64,000 nt of DNA, from contig NZ_CP195847.1 of assembly GCF_051513965.1 (NCBI RefSeq), positions 1,240,001 to 1,304,000 on the forward strand, read 5' to 3'. The notes under the pieces are model-generated. The model did no database searches. It saw nothing but the letters and a program-made list of their open reading frames with translations, and was not told the origin of the DNA. The first letter of the stretch is position 1, and every line of letters begins with the position of its first letter. Both the position numbers and the translations under genes were made by a program. Below, piece after piece: positions 60,899 through 64,000 of the stretch. Source of the stretch: Paramicrobacterium sp051513965 (GTDB taxonomy: Bacteria > Actinomycetota > Actinomycetes > Actinomycetales > Microbacteriaceae).

Positions 60899-62149
60899 TC
60901 AGCTGTTGAGGCGGATGCCGAGCAGCAGCTCGATCGCGGAGCGCAGAACGCTCGGCTCATCGACCCCGTGCTCGGCTGCGTCGTCGAGGATTCGAACAGC
61001 TTCGGGCGTGTCGAGATCCATGCGAAGCGCGTCGCGAAGGTGACGTACGACGGAGGCAGCGATCTCGCCGTTATCGACGGCTGAGATGAAGCCTGTGTTC
61101 CAGCGCTCGAGCCGCTGCGCTGCACGAGTCAGCGTCTCGGAGGTCCACTCCCAATCGCTCCGATAGTGGTTCTCGAGAATTGCGAGCCGTATCTGGCGAG
61201 GATCGACACCGTCGCGTCTCAGGGCTGAAACCAGAACCAGGTTGCCCAGCGACTTCGACATCTTCTCGCCCTGGTACGCGACCATGCCGGTGTGGCTGAA
61301 CACCCGCGCTAGGGGCTTGCCCGACAGCGCCACGGCATGCCCGGCGCTCAGCTCGTGGTGAGGGAAGATGAGGTCGCTCCCTCCGCCCTGCACGGTGAAA
61401 TCGGCGCCCAGCTCACGCAGCGCAATGACGGAGCATTCGATGTGCCACCCAGGGCGCCCGTCGCCCATGGGCGATCGCCAGCTCGGCTCTCCCTCACGTG
61501 CAGCTCGCCAGAGGAGCGGGTCAAGAGGATCGCGCTTGCCGGAACGCTCGGGATCGCCCCCACGCTCCGCGGAGAGAGCCTCCATCGTCTGCCGGTCGTA
61601 GCCGCTCTCCTCCCCCAGCGTCCAGGGCACGGAAGCCTCAGCCGCCGCGATGTCGAAGTAGACGTCGTCGCCCTCGTCTGATTCCGGAGTTGCGACCGTG
61701 TAGGCGGTGCCCTCGCGCAGCATCCTGTCGACGGCTGCGGCGATGGGTGCTATCACCTCAGTCACGGCGACAAATTCGTCCGGTGGGATGACGGAGAGGC
61801 TCTCCATGTCGGCGCGGAAGAGCTCCACCTGCTCGTCCGCGAGGTCGCGCCAGCTCACTCCCGTGTCAGTGGCGCGCTCGAGGAGCGGGTCGTCGATGTC
61901 AGTGATGTTCTGCGCGTAGTGCACCGTCAGCCCGGCATCCCGCCACACACGCTGAAGAGTGTCGTACGCAACGTAGGTCGCAGCGTGCCCCATGTGCGTC
62001 GCATCGTACGGCGTGATGCCGCAGACGTAGAGCCTGGCAGTGTCCCCTGTCACGGCCTCGATCAGTGATTGGGAAGCGGTGTCGAACAGGCACGGGGCCG
62101 ATGATTCGCCGGGGAGAGAAGGGAGCTCGGGACGGGGCCAGGCATGCAT
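60899..62149 (-). CDS. mshC: Mycothiol ligase MshC (Cys:GlcN-Ins ligase)
   Basis: ATP-dependent ligase joining cysteine to glucosaminyl-inositol in mycothiol synthesis. The 416-residue protein is related to cysteinyl-tRNA synthetase but has the MshC-specific N-terminus (AWPRPELPSLPGE) and lacks the tRNA-binding C-domain. Catalytic parts: YVCGITPYDATHMGHA (Zn Cys, HIGH-like), WHIECSVIAL and GEKMSKSLGN. The ATG at 62149 lies 6 nt behind TAGGCT, so the message is leaderless. It shows that this organism makes mycothiol. Confidence 0.96.
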   Translation of the reverse strand: MHAWPRPELPSLPGESSAPCLFDTASQSLIEAVTGDTARLYVCGITPYDATHMGHAATYVAYDTLQRVWRDAGLTVHYAQNITDIDDPLLERATDTGVSWRDLADEQVELFRADMESLSVIPPDEFVAVTEVIAPIAAAVDRMLREGTAYTVATPESDEGDDVYFDIAAAEASVPWTLGEESGYDRQTMEALSAERGGDPERSGKRDPLDPLLWRAAREGEPSWRSPMGDGRPGWHIECSVIALRELGADFTVQGGGSDLIFPHHELSAGHAVALSGKPLARVFSHTGMVAYQGEKMSKSLGNLVLVSALRRDGVDPRQIRLAILENHYRSDWEWTSETLTRAAQRLERWNTGFISAVDNGEIAASVVRHLRDALRMDLDTPEAVRILDDAAEHGVDEPSVLRSAIELLLGIRLNS

Positions 62150-62155
62150 GAGTCC

Positions 62156-62161
62156 AGCCTA
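62156..62161 (-). promoter_or_regulatory. -10 element of mshC, leaderless start
   Basis: TAGGCT, 6 nt (GGACTC), then the mshC ATG. Confidence 0.65.
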
Positions 62162-62169
62162 TCGGCGGC

Positions 62170-63024
62170 TCACGGTGTCATCACGCCAGTGGCCAAGAGC
62201 ACGATGAGTGCTCCGCCCAGCAGAATCCGGTAGATCACGAAAGGCAGGAAGCTGTGGCGTGAGATCCACTTCATGAAGAACGCGATGACGACGAGAGCGA
62301 CGGCGAAGGCCACGACGGTGGCGACGAGCGTCTCCAGCGGGCCGAAGATATCCGGCGTGCATCCACTCATGCCGGCCTCGCACGGTGCAGCGATCGATTT
62401 GGCGACCTGGTAGAAACCGCTGCCGAGTACCGCGGGAATGGCGAGCAGGAACGCATAACGCGCGGCCGCGGCGCGCGAATAGCCGAGGAAGAGCCCTGCG
62501 GTGATGGTGCCGCCTGAGCGGGAGACGCCCGGGATGAGCGCCATCGCCTGTGCGAAACCGTAGATGATGCCATGCCCGTAGGTCAGGTCGCCGAGCTCTC
62601 GTCGCTTCGCTCCGACCCAGTCGGCGATGCCGAGGAGGATGCCAAAGACGATGAGTGTCGTCGCCGTGAACCAGAGCGAGCGCAGCACCGTCTCGATCTG
62701 GTCTTGGAACGCGAGCCCCAGGACGACGATCGGGACACTGCCGATGATGATCAGCCATCCCATGCGTGCGTCAGGGTCGTTCCGCGGGATCTTTCCGCCG
62801 AGAGCGCGGAACCAGGCGGTGATGATTCTGACGATGTCGCGCCAGAAGAAGATGATGACGGCGGTCTCCGTGCCGATCTGCGTGATGGCCGTGAAACGAG
62901 CGCCGGGATCCTCCCCGGTTCCGAGGAACTCCCCCACGATGCGCAGGTGGGCGCTGGAGGAGACGGGCAGGAATTCTGTGAGTCCCTGGACGATGCCGAG
63001 GATGATCGCGTTGATGAGGTCCAC
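62170..63024 (-). CDS. uppP: Undecaprenyl-diphosphatase UppP (BacA)
   Basis: Membrane phosphatase that recycles undecaprenyl diphosphate to the monophosphate carrier used by MraY. 284 residues, about eight helices, with the catalytic GLTEFLPVSSSAHLRI and PGVSRSGGTITAGLFLG. The GTG at 63024 opens the conserved VDLINAIILGIVQG; an upstream in-frame extension shows no homology. It functionally completes the cell-wall genes of the dcw cluster. Confidence 0.95.
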   Translation of the reverse strand: MDLINAIILGIVQGLTEFLPVSSSAHLRIVGEFLGTGEDPGARFTAITQIGTETAVIIFFWRDIVRIITAWFRALGGKIPRNDPDARMGWLIIIGSVPIVVLGLAFQDQIETVLRSLWFTATTLIVFGILLGIADWVGAKRRELGDLTYGHGIIYGFAQAMALIPGVSRSGGTITAGLFLGYSRAAAARYAFLLAIPAVLGSGFYQVAKSIAAPCEAGMSGCTPDIFGPLETLVATVVAFAVALVVIAFFMKWISRHSFLPFVIYRILLGGALIVLLATGVMTP

Positions 63025-63055
63025 GTTCGGGATATCCGCCTGGTGATGTGAGGTG

Positions 63056-64000
63056 TCAGTAGGTGCGAAGCAGGTCGGTGAGAACCTGCCTGCCAAAGAC
63101 TAATGCGTCCAGAGGCACTCTCTCATCCACGCCATGGAACATTGCTGGGAAATCCATATCGGCGGGCAGGCGGAGCGGTGCAAACCCATACCCGGTGATG
63201 CCGAGCTTGGACAGTGCCTTGTTGTCCGTTCCTGCGGGCATCAGGTACGGCAGAACCGGGGCATCGGGATCGTGGCGGTGCAGCGACGCCACGACAGCGT
63301 CGATCAGGTCACCGGAGAACGGGTTCTCCAGTCCGACGTCGCGGTGGTTGACCTCGACTTCGATCTCGGGGCCGACGAGCTCCGTGATCTGCTGGATCAC
63401 GTCGTCCTCTTCGCCCGGCATCGCTCGCACGTCGATACGTGCCTCCGCGACATCGGGGATGACGTTGCTCTTGTAGCCCGCATTCAGCATCGTCGGGTTG
63501 GTGGTCGTGCGCAGTGATGCCTGCAGGAATCCCGACGCGGTTCCTGTGGCGAGGAGGAGCTCGGACGGTGAGACCTCTGTGGGATCGGCCCCGGTGATCG
63601 CCGCGATCTTCGCAAGAAGCGACGAGGTCGTGTCAATCAGGCGAACCGGCCAGTCCTGACGACCGATCGTCGCGACGGCTTCGGCAAGCGCGGTGAGGGC
63701 GTTGTCGTGCATGACGCGTGAGCCGTGCGATGCGGTCCCGCGGGCACGGAGCGTCAGCCAGACGAGGCACTTCTCCCCCGTCTGCAGGAGGTACGCGCGG
63801 CGCCCGTCGACGTCGATCGAGTAGCCGCCGACCTCGCTGATCGCGGATCCCGCTCCGGCGAACAGCTCGGGGTGCTTCTCCACGAGATGGTGTGACCCGA
63901 GGACGCCACCGTTCTCCTCGTCGGCGAAGAAAGCGATGATGAGGTCCCTCTCCGGCTGTCCGTCTGCGAGGACGTCAGACAGGCTCGTGAGGATCATGGC
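63056..64000 (-). CDS. M20/M25/M40 family metallopeptidase, cut by window edge
   Basis: At least 315 residues of an M20-type Zn hydrolase; the N-terminus with the first metal ligands lies outside. Visible are FFADEENGGVLGSH (catalytic Glu pair), the dimerisation domain around RGTASHGSRVMHDNA, and the C-terminal AMFHGVDERVPLD with the His ligand. Members include ArgE, DapE and dipeptidases; substrate not readable. It lies 31 nt before uppP and may share its transcript. Confidence 0.92.
   Translation of the reverse strand, partial: AMILTSLSDVLADGQPERDLIIAFFADEENGGVLGSHHLVEKHPELFAGAGSAISEVGGYSIDVDGRRAYLLQTGEKCLVWLTLRARGTASHGSRVMHDNALTALAEAVATIGRQDWPVRLIDTTSSLLAKIAAITGADPTEVSPSELLLATGTASGFLQASLRTTTNPTMLNAGYKSNVIPDVAEARIDVRAMPGEEDDVIQQITELVGPEIEVEVNHRDVGLENPFSGDLIDAVVASLHRHDPDAPVLPYLMPAGTDNKALSKLGITGYGFAPLRLPADMDFPAMFHGVDERVPLDALVFGRQVLTDLLRTY

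Noticed and set aside
1..64000. CRISPR array, toxin-antitoxin or other defence system
   Set aside because: No regularly spaced repeats and no cas, restriction, toxin or defence-type proteins were recognised anywhere in the window.

Overview
This is a high-GC actinobacterial chromosome segment, most likely from Microbacteriaceae and Microbacterium-like; the genus is an inference. The evidence is a division and cell-wall (dcw) cluster with sepF, yggT and divIVA and no ftsA, the RNA polymerase-binding protein RbpA, mycothiol ligase MshC, PafBC, an aa3/bc1 respiratory set with a di-haem QcrC, many GTG starts, and many genes whose start codon sits 6-7 nt after a TANNNT -10 element (leaderless transcripts). 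Gene order broadly follows the conserved actinobacterial block known from Mycobacterium tuberculosis (pknL/Rv2175c/idsA, mraZ to wag31, ctaC/ctaE/qcrCAB/trpD, pafBC/tatAC/helY, trmI/mshC/uppP).

Layout. 1-3950: a cut-off Ser/Thr kinase, a secreted triple-LysM cell-wall protein, an Rv2175c-type DNA-binding protein, a polyprenyl diphosphate synthase and a DUF3040 membrane protein. 4063-20111: the dcw cluster, mraZ-rsmH-ftsL-ftsI-murF-mraY-murD-ftsW-murG-murC-ftsQ-ftsZ-sepF-yggT-divIVA, with many start/stop overlaps and an unusually rich set of MraZ boxes in front. murE is absent between ftsI and murF, and pgeF/yggS are absent between ftsZ and sepF. 20116-31873: lspA, an RluD-type pseudouridine synthase, dnaE, a Pro-rich membrane protein, hisD, nrdR, pyrD, a DUF3043 protein, an M20 dipeptidase and erpA.

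32058-40292: terminal respiration, in two converging blocks, ctaC-ctaD-ctaF (+) and ctaE-qcrC-qcrA-qcrB (-). Between them lies about 960 nt of non-coding DNA holding strong terminators, a 61-nt palindrome and a decayed IS256-family transposase end. 40433-49510 is more accessory: trpD, a PTS-dependent dihydroxyacetone kinase operon dhaKLM with a DhaM-HPr fusion, an SRPBCC protein, a small Cys/His protein, a Nudix hydrolase, an acetyltransferase, two small membrane proteins, an SDR protein and a glycerophosphodiester phosphodiesterase. A 650-nt empty stretch (46500-47147) carries recombination-site-like palindromes.

49594-64000: rbpA behind a SigR-type promoter, lnt, helY-tatC-tatA-pafC-pafB, an FKBP lipoprotein, trmI, a HAD phosphatase, a PAC2-family protein, mshC, uppP and a cut-off M20 peptidase. 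The Pup/proteasome genes that usually lie between trmI and the FKBP/pafBC genes are missing; only 23 nt separate them.

I found no rRNA, tRNA, CRISPR array or obvious defence system. The most unusual signals are regulatory or architectural rather than a new multi-gene system.
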